Origin: Paraburkholderia solitsugae | Lineage (GTDB): Bacteria > Pseudomonadota > Gammaproteobacteria > Burkholderiales > Burkholderiaceae | Length of the DNA stretch: 64,000 nt | Assembly: GCF_013177695.1 (NCBI RefSeq) | Contig: NZ_WOEY01000065.1 | Location: 1-64,000, forward strand | Reading direction: 5' to 3' | In this document: in pieces, positions 36,200-46,084 of the stretch | Numbering within the stretch: position 1 is the first letter of the stretch | Layout: each line of letters starts with the position of its first letter | The notes under the pieces: model-generated | Told to the model about the DNA's origin: nothing | What the model saw: the letters and a program-made list of their open reading frames with translations, nothing else | Databases searched by the model: none | Made by a program: the position numbers and the translations under genes

Positions 36200-39133
36200 A
36201 TGAACATCCGGCGAGAAAAATTCAGCAGCGCTGCACGGACAGTCGAGTCACTCCAACTCGAACTGGACCGGTGTCAACGCGAACTGAGCCATTGCCTGAA
36301 GCGCGAAGAATACATGGATGGGCTGTTGGCCCAACTGGCCGATACGATTCTCGTTGCGGATTCCGATGGGCGCATCGTTGACGTCCATCCGGCGACCTCT
36401 TCGCTCCTTGGTTACTCAAGGGACGAGCTTTCCTCGATACCCTTGTGGGATTTCGTGACGAGTGAGGCTCGTCAGGAGATCCTCGATCTTCCACAAGGCC
36501 CCGTGCCCGAAGTCTTTGTCGCTAGCCGGCGAAACTGCCTGAGCAAGGCCGGCAACCTGCGTACGCTGGATCTGCGTCTAACCCGGTATGCGCTCGATGG
36601 ACGGGACCCGATCGTCGCGACATGTCGCGCAGATTTTGGCTTGGCTCAGACAACATCAACCCTGGAAGATCAGCAGCGAGCAGAAGCATTGCTCGGCGTC
36701 GACAAGCGGATTCTCGAACTAATTTCCAGGGAAGACCCGCAGCCATCCCTCCTTGATGCGTTTCGCACGTTAGTCGAGGAAAACGATCGTCTGCGCGAAG
36801 ACTTCCGCGATCTGTTCGACGAAGCGCCCATTCCCTATGTGCACGAGGGGTTGGACTCGCGCTTCATCCGTGCCAACCGCGCGGCAATGAACGTGCTTGG
36901 CATCGCGCCCGAGGACATCGCCGGGACCTTCGGTGAGACTTTTGTGGCTGATACTCCGCAAAACCAGCACCGTCTGCGCGAGGCGTTCGAGTCCGTCGGA
37001 CAGGGTAAGGAAACCGGTGGTGTCGTGCTCGAGTTAGTTCGCAAAGACGGCACGCCGATCTGGGTTCAATGGTGGTCCAAGCCCGCTCCAAGTCGAAACT
37101 ACACGCGGACCATGATGGTCGACATCACGGATCGCGTGCTGATTGAGCAGACGAAGACTGCACTGGAATTCACCTTGGAATCGGGACAGGTCGGCGACTG
37201 GGATCTGGATCTCATCCACGACACATCGCGCCGCTCCCTGCGTCACGATCAATGCTTCGGCTACACCGCGTGCATTCCCGACGCGCAATGGGGTGTCAAG
37301 ACGTTCCTCCAGCATGTGCACCCCACGGACCGTGCGCGGGTCGAAACGACCTTTCGTCAGGCGGTAGACGAGTTATTAGACTGGGAGTCGGAGTTTCGCG
37401 TCGTATGGCCGGACCAGAGCATCCATTGGATCGTCGCGCGTGGGCGGGTTTATCAGTCGAAAGCGGGAAGAGCCACGCGGATGCTGGGTGTTGTCATGGA
37501 CATCACCGAACGCAAACGAGCCGAAGAAGCGCTGCGCGAAACGCAGGCCGCACTGCAGTTCACGCTGGAAGCGGCCAAGGTAGGGGATTGGGATCTGGAT
37601 TTGATTCACGACACGTCGCACCGTTCGCTACGTCACGACCAATGTTTTGGATACAACGCGCCCATCCCTGACGCGCAATGGGGCATCGAGGTATTTATCC
37701 GGCACGTGCATGCCATCGATCGTGAGCGCGTCGAAACGACGCTTCGTCAGGCCGCGCAAGGATTGTTGGACTGGTCATCGGAGTTCCGTGTCGTGTGGCC
37801 GGACCACAGCGTCCATTGGCTCGCCGCGTGCGGGAGGGTTTATCAGACGAAGGAGGGCGTCGCGACACGCATGCTCGGCATCGTGATGGACATCACAGAA
37901 CGCAAGCGCGCAGAAGAAGCCCTTAGCGCCTCGGAACAGTTCGCCCGCGGCCAGGTCGAGGTGCTCACGCAAACGCTGGATGCGTTGTCGATGGAGTCCG
38001 CTCCCGACCGGCTGGCTGAGCACGTCGTGCGCACCCTCACCGAACAACTGGGCGCGCACAGCAGCAGCGTGTGGCGCAAGGATGAACCAGGCGGCCCGAT
38101 TGAGTTTGAGTTCGCTTTCGAGAACGGTGCAATCGTGACGAAGTCGGACGCCGCGCTTGCGGGGGTCGGCCTGTCTATGGCAGCCGAAAACAATGGCCCG
38201 CTGGCCGAAGTTTTTCGCACCGGCAAACACACCGTCGCGAACCTCCACGATCTACGATTTTCCCCGTGGCGGGACCGGTTGCTCTCGCTTGGCATCGTCA
38301 TCGTTCTCGCGGTGCCGATGGCGATCGGCGGGCGCGTCGAAGCCGTGATCAGCCTTCGTTTTACACGTAGGCGCGTCTTTCGCGCAGAAGAAATCGAGCT
38401 GGCTCACGCGCTGGCCAATCAGGCAATGCTGACCATGCAACTGGCTCGTCTATCTGCCCGGAGCCGCCAGTCAGCCGTTATCGCCGAACGCAATAGAATG
38501 GCGCGCGACATTCACGATACGCTTGCACAAGGCTTCACCGGTGTAATCGTGCAACTGCAAGCTGCGGAAGACGCAAGAGGGCGAGCGCTGGTCATGGAGG
38601 CAGACCAACATCTCAAGCGGGCCGGCGACCTCGCACGCGAAAGCTTGCGGGAGGCCCGGCGTTCCATGCAGGCGCTCCGCCCACAGGCACTGGATGAGAA
38701 GGATCTGTGTGAAGCGCTGGATACGCTGTTCAAGAAGATGACAGCGGGCACGGACCTGCAGTGCGAGTTCACCCAGCAGGGACAATCAAGACTGCTTCCA
38801 CCGGAGTGGGATCAGAATCTCCTTCGCATTGGCCAGGAGGTGTTGACGAATGTGCTTCGGCACGCAAAAGCAAATCGCTTCACGGCCGAAATCGCTTTTG
38901 AGCCCGAGAAAATTCGCCTGGTGTTGCGCGACACGGGGTGCGGTTTCGACCCATCGGCCAAACGCGATGGATTTGGTTTGTTAGGGATTGCCGAGCGAGT
39001 CGAATGTATGGGCGGTCGGCTCACCGTTGAGAGTGCGCCCGGCATGGGTACGGCGATATTGATCTCGCTGCCTTTTTTGCATGAGTCAACCGCTGCGTTG
39101 CTGATCACGGAACGGCCCGGCAAACATTCATAG
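36200..39133 (+). CDS. Multi-PAS sensor histidine kinase, NarL/UhpB (HisKA_3) type
   Basis: The protein (about 977 aa from ATG 36200; start uncertain, no good ribosome site) appears soluble. In order it has a coiled-coil N-terminus, a PAS (about 45-150, LADTILVADSDGRIVDVHPATSSLLGYS), a second PAS (about 205-320), two nearly identical PAS-3 domains (324-453 and 454-583, each ending VMDITERKRAEEAL), a GAF-like domain (about 605-750), HisKA_3 with H772 (RNRMARDIHDTLAQGF) and a HATPase domain (VLTNVLRHAKANRF; DGFGLLGI). It pairs with the response regulator 57 bp downstream. The signal is unknown. Confidence 0.9.
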   Translation: MNIRREKFSSAARTVESLQLELDRCQRELSHCLKREEYMDGLLAQLADTILVADSDGRIVDVHPATSSLLGYSRDELSSIPLWDFVTSEARQEILDLPQGPVPEVFVASRRNCLSKAGNLRTLDLRLTRYALDGRDPIVATCRADFGLAQTTSTLEDQQRAEALLGVDKRILELISREDPQPSLLDAFRTLVEENDRLREDFRDLFDEAPIPYVHEGLDSRFIRANRAAMNVLGIAPEDIAGTFGETFVADTPQNQHRLREAFESVGQGKETGGVVLELVRKDGTPIWVQWWSKPAPSRNYTRTMMVDITDRVLIEQTKTALEFTLESGQVGDWDLDLIHDTSRRSLRHDQCFGYTACIPDAQWGVKTFLQHVHPTDRARVETTFRQAVDELLDWESEFRVVWPDQSIHWIVARGRVYQSKAGRATRMLGVVMDITERKRAEEALRETQAALQFTLEAAKVGDWDLDLIHDTSHRSLRHDQCFGYNAPIPDAQWGIEVFIRHVHAIDRERVETTLRQAAQGLLDWSSEFRVVWPDHSVHWLAACGRVYQTKEGVATRMLGIVMDITERKRAEEALSASEQFARGQVEVLTQTLDALSMESAPDRLAEHVVRTLTEQLGAHSSSVWRKDEPGGPIEFEFAFENGAIVTKSDAALAGVGLSMAAENNGPLAEVFRTGKHTVANLHDLRFSPWRDRLLSLGIVIVLAVPMAIGGRVEAVISLRFTRRRVFRAEEIELAHALANQAMLTMQLARLSARSRQSAVIAERNRMARDIHDTLAQGFTGVIVQLQAAEDARGRALVMEADQHLKRAGDLARESLREARRSMQALRPQALDEKDLCEALDTLFKKMTAGTDLQCEFTQQGQSRLLPPEWDQNLLRIGQEVLTNVLRHAKANRFTAEIAFEPEKIRLVLRDTGCGFDPSAKRDGFGLLGIAERVECMGGRLTVESAPGMGTAILISLPFLHESTAALLITERPGKHS
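37169..37948 (+). repeat. 390-bp in-frame tandem duplication in the kinase gene
   Basis: 37169-37558 and 37559-37948 encode the same PAS-3 unit twice, each 130 aa. Shared blocks include VGDWDLDLIHDTS, RSLRHDQCFGY, IPDAQWG and MDITERKRAEEAL, and the DNA also matches over long stretches. The period is exactly 390 bp, indicating intragenic duplication. Confidence 0.92.
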
Positions 39134-39190
39134 CTCGCGCCGCCAGGTCAATGCCAGGCTGATCTCCTTTCCATCACCGAGGTATGGACA

Positions 39191-39850
39191 ATGAGTGTGA
39201 CATCTGAAACAGGGCAGGGCGATGTGCCGCTCGCAAAGATCCGGGTGTTGATTGCCGACGACCACGTAGCCGTGCGCGAGGGCCTGGCCGCGATGATCGG
39301 CCGCCAGGCCGACACCATGGTCGTCGGGGAAGCCGCCAACGGGCGCGAAGCGGTCGACCTTTGGCAGAAGCATCGTCCCGATGTCACGCTACTCGATCTG
39401 CGGATGCCTGTATTGGACGGTGTTTCAGCAATCAGTGAAATACATCATCAGGATGCCTCAGCACGCATCATCATCCTGACGACATTTGACAGCGATAGCG
39501 AGATCGCCGGTGCGATCAAGGCGGGCGCGAAAGGCTACCTGCTGAAGGATGCCCCACGGGAAGAGCTATTTGATTGCATTCGCAAAGTGCATGCCGGCGA
39601 AACTTGCATCCCGCCTTCACTCGTGGCGAAGCTGGCAGCAGGCATGAGCAGCGAAGCACTAACAAGCCGGGAGCTCGACGTCCTGACACTTCTAGCGCGG
39701 GGAAAAAGCAATAAAGAAATCGGTGGCAACCTGTACATCAGCGAAACCACCGTCAAGTCACACCTGCGCAGCGTATTCACGAAGCTGAACGTCGTCAGCC
39801 GTACCGAGGCGATCGCCGTTGCCACCCGGCGTGGCCTTATTCTGCTTTAG
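39191..39850 (+). CDS. NarL/FixJ-family response regulator
   Basis: The 219-aa product has a receiver domain with acidic pocket ADDH, phosphoacceptor D69 (VTLLDLRMPVLDG) and K in GYLLKDA. A LuxR-type helix-turn-helix follows (LTSRELDVLTLLARGKSNKEIGGNLYISETTVKSHLRSVFTKLNVVSRTEA). A GAGGTATGGACA site precedes the ATG. It is the partner of the multi-PAS kinase. Targets are unknown; the adjacent redox genes are candidates by position only. Confidence 0.94.
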   Translation: MSVTSETGQGDVPLAKIRVLIADDHVAVREGLAAMIGRQADTMVVGEAANGREAVDLWQKHRPDVTLLDLRMPVLDGVSAISEIHHQDASARIIILTTFDSDSEIAGAIKAGAKGYLLKDAPREELFDCIRKVHAGETCIPPSLVAKLAAGMSSEALTSRELDVLTLLARGKSNKEIGGNLYISETTVKSHLRSVFTKLNVVSRTEAIAVATRRGLILL

Positions 39851-39936
39851 CCGGCCTGAGCGCTGGACAAACGAATTGGATCGCCCGGAGGTGAGCGCGT
39901 GAAATCATTCAAGCTGATTGGGCATGGCGTAGGTCA

Positions 39937-40875
39937 CTATCCGATGGGGGAGGCATCGCCAAAGATCTGATGCATTTGCGTGCGCAACCATCTACATGCG
40001 GGATCGTGGAGAAAGCGTTCATGCCAATACTGTGCGACCGTAAACCCCGGCAGTTCGATGGCGCATGGCACACAGACAAGCCCCAATTCGGTTGCGAGTG
40101 TTCTGGCCGCGACTGACGGTATGGTGAGGACGTGGTCGGTATTGCGCAACAGCATCGCAGCCAGTACGAAACTAGGGACCTTGATCGCGACGTTGCGTGG
40201 CGGAATTTCGCCGAGCAGCACGGCCTCCGCACGTCCGTGGATATGCCCGGATCGGCCTGCGGAGATCATGATGTGGGTCTGTTGCTGGAAGAGTTCGACG
40301 TCAACGGTTTCGACGTGGGTAAGCGGATGGTCGGCACGCACGAGGCAGATGTACTTCTCGGTGTAGAGCCTCTGCTGGTAAATACCGCTTTCATTGAGTG
40401 ACGAGAAGGCACCAATTGAGAGATCGATTTCTCCGCTCGCCAGTCCTTCGACGACTTCCTTCTGGTTTGCCGAAATCGCGTGCAGTCGTGCATGCGGCGC
40501 AGTGGTTTTGAGATCGCGTGCAAGCGCCGGAATCAGTGCGGAAATACCCAGATCGGACGCGTGAATCGTAAAGATGCGATCAGACGTGAGAGGGTCGAAG
40601 TGCGGTGCAGCCACTATCCGGTCATGAAACGTTTGAAGAATTTCGGTGATCGGGCCGTGTAGCGCCATGGCCCGCGGCGTCGGCTCCATGCCCTTCTGCG
40701 TGCGAACGAACAGCGTGTCGCCGAGTTCATGGCGCAAGCGCTGCAGCGATTTGCTGATCGCGGACTGCGTCATCCCGAGGCTGTTCGCGGCGAGCGTCAG
40801 ACTCCTGTGCCTGGTTATTTCATCGAAAACGACCAGAAGCCGGAGATCGAGGCTCGGTAGCTTGTGGAAATCCAT
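39937..40875 (-). CDS. LysR family transcriptional regulator (NodD/NahR-like)
   Basis: The 312-aa product starts MDFHKLPSLDLRLLVVFDEITRHRSLTLAANSLGMTQSAISKSLQRLRHELGDTLFVRT, the opening typical of the NodD/NahR/LinR branch. An effector domain follows from about residue 90. No obvious target is adjacent: upstream is a 267-bp gap with no recognised gene and then the 3' end of a second LysR gene. NahR-like members usually sense aromatic compounds. Confidence 0.92.
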   Translation of the reverse strand: MDFHKLPSLDLRLLVVFDEITRHRSLTLAANSLGMTQSAISKSLQRLRHELGDTLFVRTQKGMEPTPRAMALHGPITEILQTFHDRIVAAPHFDPLTSDRIFTIHASDLGISALIPALARDLKTTAPHARLHAISANQKEVVEGLASGEIDLSIGAFSSLNESGIYQQRLYTEKYICLVRADHPLTHVETVDVELFQQQTHIMISAGRSGHIHGRAEAVLLGEIPPRNVAIKVPSFVLAAMLLRNTDHVLTIPSVAARTLATELGLVCVPCAIELPGFTVAQYWHERFLHDPACRWLRTQMHQIFGDASPIG

Positions 40876-41142
40876 GTAAGGACTTTTGCAGTGGGTAGTC
40901 GGCGTAGTCTGTTTGACGTTAGAGCATGTCAGGTGAATACGCCATCGGGACTATCCTCAGCCCGTGACCTCATTCCAATCCGGCATGGAGGGAATGAGCG
41001 GCGAGGGCTGTGCACCGGCGAGGAGTTCCGGTAGCGTAGTACCAGCGATTATGTGAACGGCCTGCATTTCAGCAGCACATCATTCAGATTGGCTTGCGAT
41101 GAGTTTGAACGCGACGAATAGCGTCGCCGGTTTGGCCGCGTT

Positions 41143-42120
41143 CTAGGTCTTGCCGCGTGACGTTGCGGCAACGTTGTCCAGTATTCGCACGCCGGGGAAG
41201 CGTCCGAGTTGGGCGACGGTGCCGAGTATATGCTGCAGCATCGTCGAAGCAGCCGGTGACAACGACTTCCCCTTTCGGCGCACTATCCCGACGGTGCGGG
41301 TCAGCACCGGTTTCGTCAGGAGCCGCAGGCCAAGGCGATCGAGCGGCGGCCGCTGCGCAGCGAGTGCGGACATCACCGACACACCTGCGCCGCGAGTCAA
41401 CAGCGTCTCGATCGTCGACGTATTCGAGACTTGATATCGCGGCTCGCGTACGTTCTCGCTCAGCCCCGCCGTGTGGCTCAGTTGATGTTGCATGCCAAGA
41501 TCGGGGCTGAAGCCGATAATCCTGTATCCGTCGATCTCCTTCCATGACAGATCGTCCGCGCTAGTCGCGAGCGGATGATGATGAGCGAAGACGACGCCAA
41601 AGGAATCCTCAAACAGGGGTTCGAATATCAGTTCCGCGTCGGGCTCCCACGGACTGCAAATGCCGAAATCGACATCCCCTTCGATGATGCGCTGCTGTAC
41701 CGCCTCGGAGTTGTCCTCACGCAGATAGACATCAATATCCGGAAAGGCCTCGATATAAGCGGCGACGACTTCCGGAAGCAGCAGCGCCATCACTGACGGT
41801 ACCGCGGCTACGCCGACTTTGCCGCGCTCCCGGTTGCCAAGCGCGCGCATGTCTCGTATCGACGAATCGAAGTCGTGCAGAAGTCGTTGCGCCGACGGCA
41901 TGAACTCCTCGCCCGCCTGTGTGAGATCCAGCCTACGGGTCGATCGGTCAAACAGCAAAACACCCAGATCGTCCTCGAGATGCTGGATCGTCAGGCTCAG
42001 GGCCGATTGCGTAACAAAGAGCGATTCCGCCGCGCGGGTCAGGCTGCGATGCCTGGCGACGGCGACAAACGAGCGGATGTGCCGGATCGACAGCCGCGTG
42101 GATGAGCGTGGTTCATTCAT
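41143..42120 (-). CDS. LysR family transcriptional regulator
   Basis: The 325-aa product has the helix-turn-helix IRHIRSFVAVARHRSLTRAAESLFVTQSALSLTIQHLEDDLGVLLFDRS and a standard effector domain (GKVGVAAVPSVMALLLPEVVAAYIEAFPDIDVYL). ATG 42120 was chosen because homology begins there and the upstream frame crosses the promoter. It is divergent from the NIPSNAP-dehydrogenase-MFS operon starting at 42218 and is the likely regulator of that operon. Confidence 0.92.
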   Translation of the reverse strand: MNEPRSSTRLSIRHIRSFVAVARHRSLTRAAESLFVTQSALSLTIQHLEDDLGVLLFDRSTRRLDLTQAGEEFMPSAQRLLHDFDSSIRDMRALGNRERGKVGVAAVPSVMALLLPEVVAAYIEAFPDIDVYLREDNSEAVQQRIIEGDVDFGICSPWEPDAELIFEPLFEDSFGVVFAHHHPLATSADDLSWKEIDGYRIIGFSPDLGMQHQLSHTAGLSENVREPRYQVSNTSTIETLLTRGAGVSVMSALAAQRPPLDRLGLRLLTKPVLTRTVGIVRRKGKSLSPAASTMLQHILGTVAQLGRFPGVRILDNVAATSRGKT

Positions 42121-42141
42121 TGAATTTTCTCGTGAATCCAG

Positions 42142-42153
42142 CGAATTTATTCG
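42142..42153. promoter_or_regulatory. LysR operator candidate
   Basis: CGAATTTATTCG is a perfect 12-bp palindrome in the 97-bp gap between the LysR start (42120) and the NIPSNAP gene (42218). It fits a LysR-type recognition site for autoregulation and divergent activation. Confidence 0.4.
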
Positions 42154-42217
42154 ATTGTACTGCTGGGACCGACGCCCGTAGACTCGGTTCACGATTTGAA
42201 TTCATGAGGGAAAAGCC

Positions 42218-42535
42218 ATGTTAGTCGATCTACGCCGGTACACGATCGTGCCGGGCCAGTTAAAGGCCTATCTGGCCGTCTATGAAACCTATGGTCTTCC
42301 GGTACAGCGCCGGCACACTGGAGAGCCGCTGGGCTACTTCATTTCCGAAGTGGGCACGCTGAATCAGGTGGTCCACCTGTGGGGCTACCAGAGCGCGGAA
42401 GACCGCCAAAGCCGCCGCGCAGCGATGGAAGCGGATCCCGACTGGGTCGCCTACAAAAAAATGACGGCCGAAGGCCGCTACATCCAGCAGCAAGAAAATC
42501 AGCTGCTGATCTCGGCCCCGTGGTCGAACATTTAA
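42218..42535 (+). CDS. NIPSNAP family protein
   Basis: The 105-aa product is a ferredoxin-like NIPSNAP domain: MLVDLRRYTIVPGQLKAYLAVYETYGLPVQRRHTGEPLGYFISEVGTLNQVVHLWGYQSAEDRQSRRAAMEADPDWVAYKKM. In bacteria these often sit in catabolic operons, with unproven roles. GAGGGAAAAGCC precedes the ATG. The dehydrogenase gene follows after 18 bp. Confidence 0.87.
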   Translation: MLVDLRRYTIVPGQLKAYLAVYETYGLPVQRRHTGEPLGYFISEVGTLNQVVHLWGYQSAEDRQSRRAAMEADPDWVAYKKMTAEGRYIQQQENQLLISAPWSNI

Positions 42536-42553
42536 CGCGCAGGTGGCTACAGC

Positions 42554-43543
42554 ATGAAAGTGATTATTTCCGACGACTACCAGAACTGTATTCAGGCGCT
42601 GGATTGCTACCCGGCGCTAGCTGAGCATTTCGATGTCGAGATTCACAACGATACCGTGACCTCGCTCGACGCGCAGGTGCAGCGTTTCGCTGATGCCGAC
42701 GCGCTGTTGCTGGTGCGCGAACGCACCCCGATTACTGCCGGTCTGCTGGCGCGCCTGCCGAAGCTCAAGTTCATCAGCCAGACCGGACGCGCCGCGAATC
42801 ACGTCGACCTCGCTGCCTGCACGGCGCTAGGCATTCCGGTCTCTGCGCAAGGGTCCGCAACGACGGCGGCCGCCGAGCTCACGTGGGCACTGGTGATGGC
42901 TTCGATGCGTAAGGTGCACCTCGAAGCGACCCGGCTAAAAGCGGGTTTGTGGCAAGGGCATCTGGGCGTGGGTCTGAAGGGGCGCACACTTGGGATCGCC
43001 GGCTATGGAAAGATCGGTAGTGTGGTGGCAGGGTATGGCCGCGCATTCGGGATGCGGGTCGTCGCACTGGGCGAGCACGAAACGTCGCGAACGGCCGCAA
43101 CCAACGATGGGGTCGAGGTCGAGACAGACCGCCGCAAGTTCTTCAGTGAAGCGGATGTCGTCTCCTGCCATGTTCGCCTGCTGCCCTCAACCCGAAATTC
43201 GATCACGCTGGCGGACCTGAGCGCGATGAAGCCGACTGCGCTCTTCGTGAACACGGGTCGCAGCGAAGTGATCGAAGTGGGTGCGCTGGAAGCCGCGCTC
43301 AAAGCCGGGCGCCCGGGCTTCGCGGCGATCGACGTGTTCGAACACGAGCCGATTTATCAAGCCGATCATCCATTGATCGGTCTCGACAATGTGCTGGCGA
43401 CGCCACATATCGGCTATGTCGAAAAAGATACGTACGAGCAGTTTTTCAGCATTGCGATAGAACAGCTGCTCGCATGGCGCGCCGGTGCGCCGATCAATCT
43501 TCTCAATCCAGAAGCACTCGGCAAGCCTGCGGCAGCGGGCTGA
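42554..43543 (+). CDS. D-2-hydroxyacid dehydrogenase family protein
   Basis: The 329-aa product has the D-isomer-specific dehydrogenase layout: a catalytic domain, a Rossmann NAD site LGIAGYGKIGSVVAGYGRAFGMRV, catalytic Arg in FVNTGRSEVIE, Glu in AAIDVFEHEPI and His in ATPHIGYVEKD. It interconverts a 2-hydroxy acid and 2-keto acid using NAD(P)H. Together with the NIPSNAP protein and the MFS carrier downstream it suggests catabolism of an imported hydroxy acid. Substrate not determinable from sequence. Confidence 0.9.
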   Translation: MKVIISDDYQNCIQALDCYPALAEHFDVEIHNDTVTSLDAQVQRFADADALLLVRERTPITAGLLARLPKLKFISQTGRAANHVDLAACTALGIPVSAQGSATTAAAELTWALVMASMRKVHLEATRLKAGLWQGHLGVGLKGRTLGIAGYGKIGSVVAGYGRAFGMRVVALGEHETSRTAATNDGVEVETDRRKFFSEADVVSCHVRLLPSTRNSITLADLSAMKPTALFVNTGRSEVIEVGALEAALKAGRPGFAAIDVFEHEPIYQADHPLIGLDNVLATPHIGYVEKDTYEQFFSIAIEQLLAWRAGAPINLLNPEALGKPAAAG

Positions 43544-43646
43544 CAGACCCGATTCACGGATCGCGTCGGACCTCGATGCGCCAAACACGATTGAAAGAGC
43601 GTGCTGCGTGGACCACGCGCGGCACACGCTTACTCAGGAGACAGAT

Positions 43647-44963
43647 GTGGAAAAGACCATCGAATCGCTTGCCATCAGCCGGGTTTATCGGCGACTGGTT
43701 CCATTACTATTTGTATTACTGATTATAAATTATCTGGATCGCGTCAATATCGGCTTCGCCGCGCTTCGCATGAATCAGGAACTCGGTTTCAGCGGATCGG
43801 TGTTCGGTCTCGGGGCAGGGATATTCTTCATCGGCTACGCGCTCTTCGAAGTGCCGAGCAACATGATGCTGCATCGATTTGGCGCGCGAATCTGGATCGG
43901 CCGGATCATGATCACGTGGGGACTGGTGTCGGCGGCGCTGGCGTTCGTTCACACGCAGACGTCGTTTTATGTGCTGCGGTTTCTGCTCGGTGTAGCCGAA
44001 GCGGGCTTCATTCCGGGCGTGGTCGCCTACATCGCTTACTGGTTTCCCGCGCGCTACCGTTCGCGTGCGAACGCGGGTGTCATCATGGCGACCGCCATTG
44101 CCTCGGCGATCGGCTCGCCGGTTTCGGGTCTGCTTATGCACGCACTGGACGGCAGCCACGGTCTTTCCGGTTGGCGCTGGATGCTGCTGCTCGAGGCAGC
44201 GCCGGCTGTGGCGCTCGGCGTCGTTGTGCTGATCTGGCTCACCGACCGGCCGGAGCGTGCCGGATGGCTGCCGGTGGAGCAGCGGAACTGGCTCGTCGCC
44301 GAACTGGCTAGCGAAGCGTCGAAACTCACGCAAACCGCCAGCCTGCCGTTGGCGAAGATCGCGACGATGTCCCGTGTCTGGAGTTTGTCCGCACTATTCG
44401 TCTGCTTTCTGACGGCCTTCTACGGGGTTTTGCTCTGGCTGCCGCAGATCGTCAAGCACATGGGCACGCTGTCGGATGTGCAGGTGGGTTTCGTCACCGG
44501 CCTGCCGTTCTGTTGCGCGGCGGTATCGATGTATCTGGTGGCGCGCCATTCCGATAAGGTCGGCGAACGCAGGCTGCATATCGCCGCGTGCATGACCGTT
44601 GGTGGATTGGCGCTGCTCGGGTGCGCGTTCGTTGCGCAGCCGGTGATTGGCCTTGCACTACTATGCATCGCCGCGGCGGGAATCTGGGGCTGTCTGGCGG
44701 TGTTCTGGACGCTGACTAGCGACTTTCTGACCGGGGCCGCCGCCGCGATCGGCATTGCGCTGATCAATACCATTGGGCAGTTCGGCGGACTACTGGGACC
44801 GTGGGGCGTCGGTGTGATCAAGGATCTCACCGGGAATTTCTCGGCTGCGCTTGTCGTGCTGGCAATTGCCGCGTTTCTCGCCGCACTCATTGCCTTCCTG
44901 CTGCCGGACCGTGCAGCGAACACAGTGGACACCGACAAGCTACAGCCCAATCCTGTTCAATAA
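43647..44963 (+). CDS. MFS transporter, ACS family
   Basis: The 438-aa product has twelve predicted membrane helices and the ACS signature VYRRLVPLLFVLLIINYLDRVNIGFAALRMNQELGFSGSVFGLGAGIFFIGYALFEVPSN. I chose GTG 43647 with AGGAG 6 nt upstream; a longer frame to 43485 would overlap the dehydrogenase gene without homology. It is the third gene of the LysR-controlled operon and probably imports the dehydrogenase substrate. Its 3' end overlaps the convergent hydrolase gene by 7 bp. Confidence 0.9.
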   Translation: MEKTIESLAISRVYRRLVPLLFVLLIINYLDRVNIGFAALRMNQELGFSGSVFGLGAGIFFIGYALFEVPSNMMLHRFGARIWIGRIMITWGLVSAALAFVHTQTSFYVLRFLLGVAEAGFIPGVVAYIAYWFPARYRSRANAGVIMATAIASAIGSPVSGLLMHALDGSHGLSGWRWMLLLEAAPAVALGVVVLIWLTDRPERAGWLPVEQRNWLVAELASEASKLTQTASLPLAKIATMSRVWSLSALFVCFLTAFYGVLLWLPQIVKHMGTLSDVQVGFVTGLPFCCAAVSMYLVARHSDKVGERRLHIAACMTVGGLALLGCAFVAQPVIGLALLCIAAAGIWGCLAVFWTLTSDFLTGAAAAIGIALINTIGQFGGLLGPWGVGVIKDLTGNFSAALVVLAIAAFLAALIAFLLPDRAANTVDTDKLQPNPVQ

Positions 44964-46084
44964 GGGTGGGCGACGAGCGGCGCCAGTTCGCTCAGCAATG
45001 CCTTGTGAAAGGCTTGGGGATCCTGAATCTGCGGGGCATGGCCGAGTTCCGGAAATTCGACCAGCGTTGCGTGCGGGATGCGCTCAACGGCGAGTCTCGC
45101 GAGTTCCGGATAGTGTCCGAGCGTCGCACGCACTTCAGGTGGCGCAAACTCCTTGCCGATTGCGGTCGTATCCTTGTCTCCGATCAGCAGCAGCGTCGGT
45201 GTTTTGATCTGCTCGAACTCATAGACGACCGGTTGGGTATAGATCATGTCGTACAGCAGTGCGGAATTCCACGCCACGACGTCCTTCCCTGGTCCTCGAT
45301 ACATTCCGGCGAGCATTTGCACCCATGGCTCGTAGCTCGTACGCCACTGACCGGTGTAGTACGTCCCCTCTTCGTAGCGGCGAATGCTACCGGCACTCGT
45401 TTTAAGTTCCCGTTCGTACCACCGGTCGACGGGAATCGGCGGTACACCTTTCGCCTTCCAGTCCTCAAGGCCAATCGGATTCACGAGGACCAGTTGCTCG
45501 GTCTGCTGCGGGTACATCAACGCGTAGCGTATGGCAATCATGCCGCCCGTCGAATGCGCGATCAGCGTGGCTTTTTTTACACCCAAGGTCTCAAGCAGTG
45601 CGTGCGTATTGTGAGCGAGCTGCTGGAAGGAGTACTGATATGCCTCTGGCTTGGTTGATTTGCAAAAACCAATCTGGTCTGGTGCTATCACACGATAGCC
45701 AGCGTTGGAAAGTGTATCGATGCTCTGCTGCCAGGTCGCGCCACAGAAATTTTTTCCATGCAGCACAACAGCGACACGTCCATTCGGGTGCTGCGGCTGC
45801 ACGTCCATGTAGGCCATTTGCATCACCTGCCGCTGCGACGTGAAGGAGGAGCTCCGTACCGGGTACGGATAGTCGAAGCCCTGTAACTCAGGACCGTACG
45901 CCGGACCGTCGTTACCTTCGGTCTGCGGCCCGCTCGCCGTCGGCGCTGTGGAAGATGGTGCTGATGAAGCAGTGAGCGTGTCAGTCGCGAGCGACGAGGT
46001 TGACCACAGCACACAAGCGGAGAGAACCGCCGACAGAAAACAGGTTTTCGTATTCGTAACGATGCGAAGGTGGAGGGAGGGCAC
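44957..46084 (-). CDS. Exported alpha/beta hydrolase, Ser-nucleophile type
   Basis: The 375-aa product has a signal peptide (FLSAVLSACVLWSTSSLAT) and then a Ser/Thr/Pro-rich linker to about residue 60. The hydrolase core has oxyanion VVLHGKNFCG, nucleophile elbow LIAHSTGGM and catalytic His in FPELGHAPQ. It likely cleaves an ester or C-C bond in the periplasm; the substrate is unknown. The start is a GTG without a strong ribosome site, so the N-terminus is provisional. It converges on the MFS gene and is divergent from the next hydrolase. Confidence 0.85.
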   Translation of the reverse strand: MPSLHLRIVTNTKTCFLSAVLSACVLWSTSSLATDTLTASSAPSSTAPTASGPQTEGNDGPAYGPELQGFDYPYPVRSSSFTSQRQVMQMAYMDVQPQHPNGRVAVVLHGKNFCGATWQQSIDTLSNAGYRVIAPDQIGFCKSTKPEAYQYSFQQLAHNTHALLETLGVKKATLIAHSTGGMIAIRYALMYPQQTEQLVLVNPIGLEDWKAKGVPPIPVDRWYERELKTSAGSIRRYEEGTYYTGQWRTSYEPWVQMLAGMYRGPGKDVVAWNSALLYDMIYTQPVVYEFEQIKTPTLLLIGDKDTTAIGKEFAPPEVRATLGHYPELARLAVERIPHATLVEFPELGHAPQIQDPQAFHKALLSELAPLVAHPY

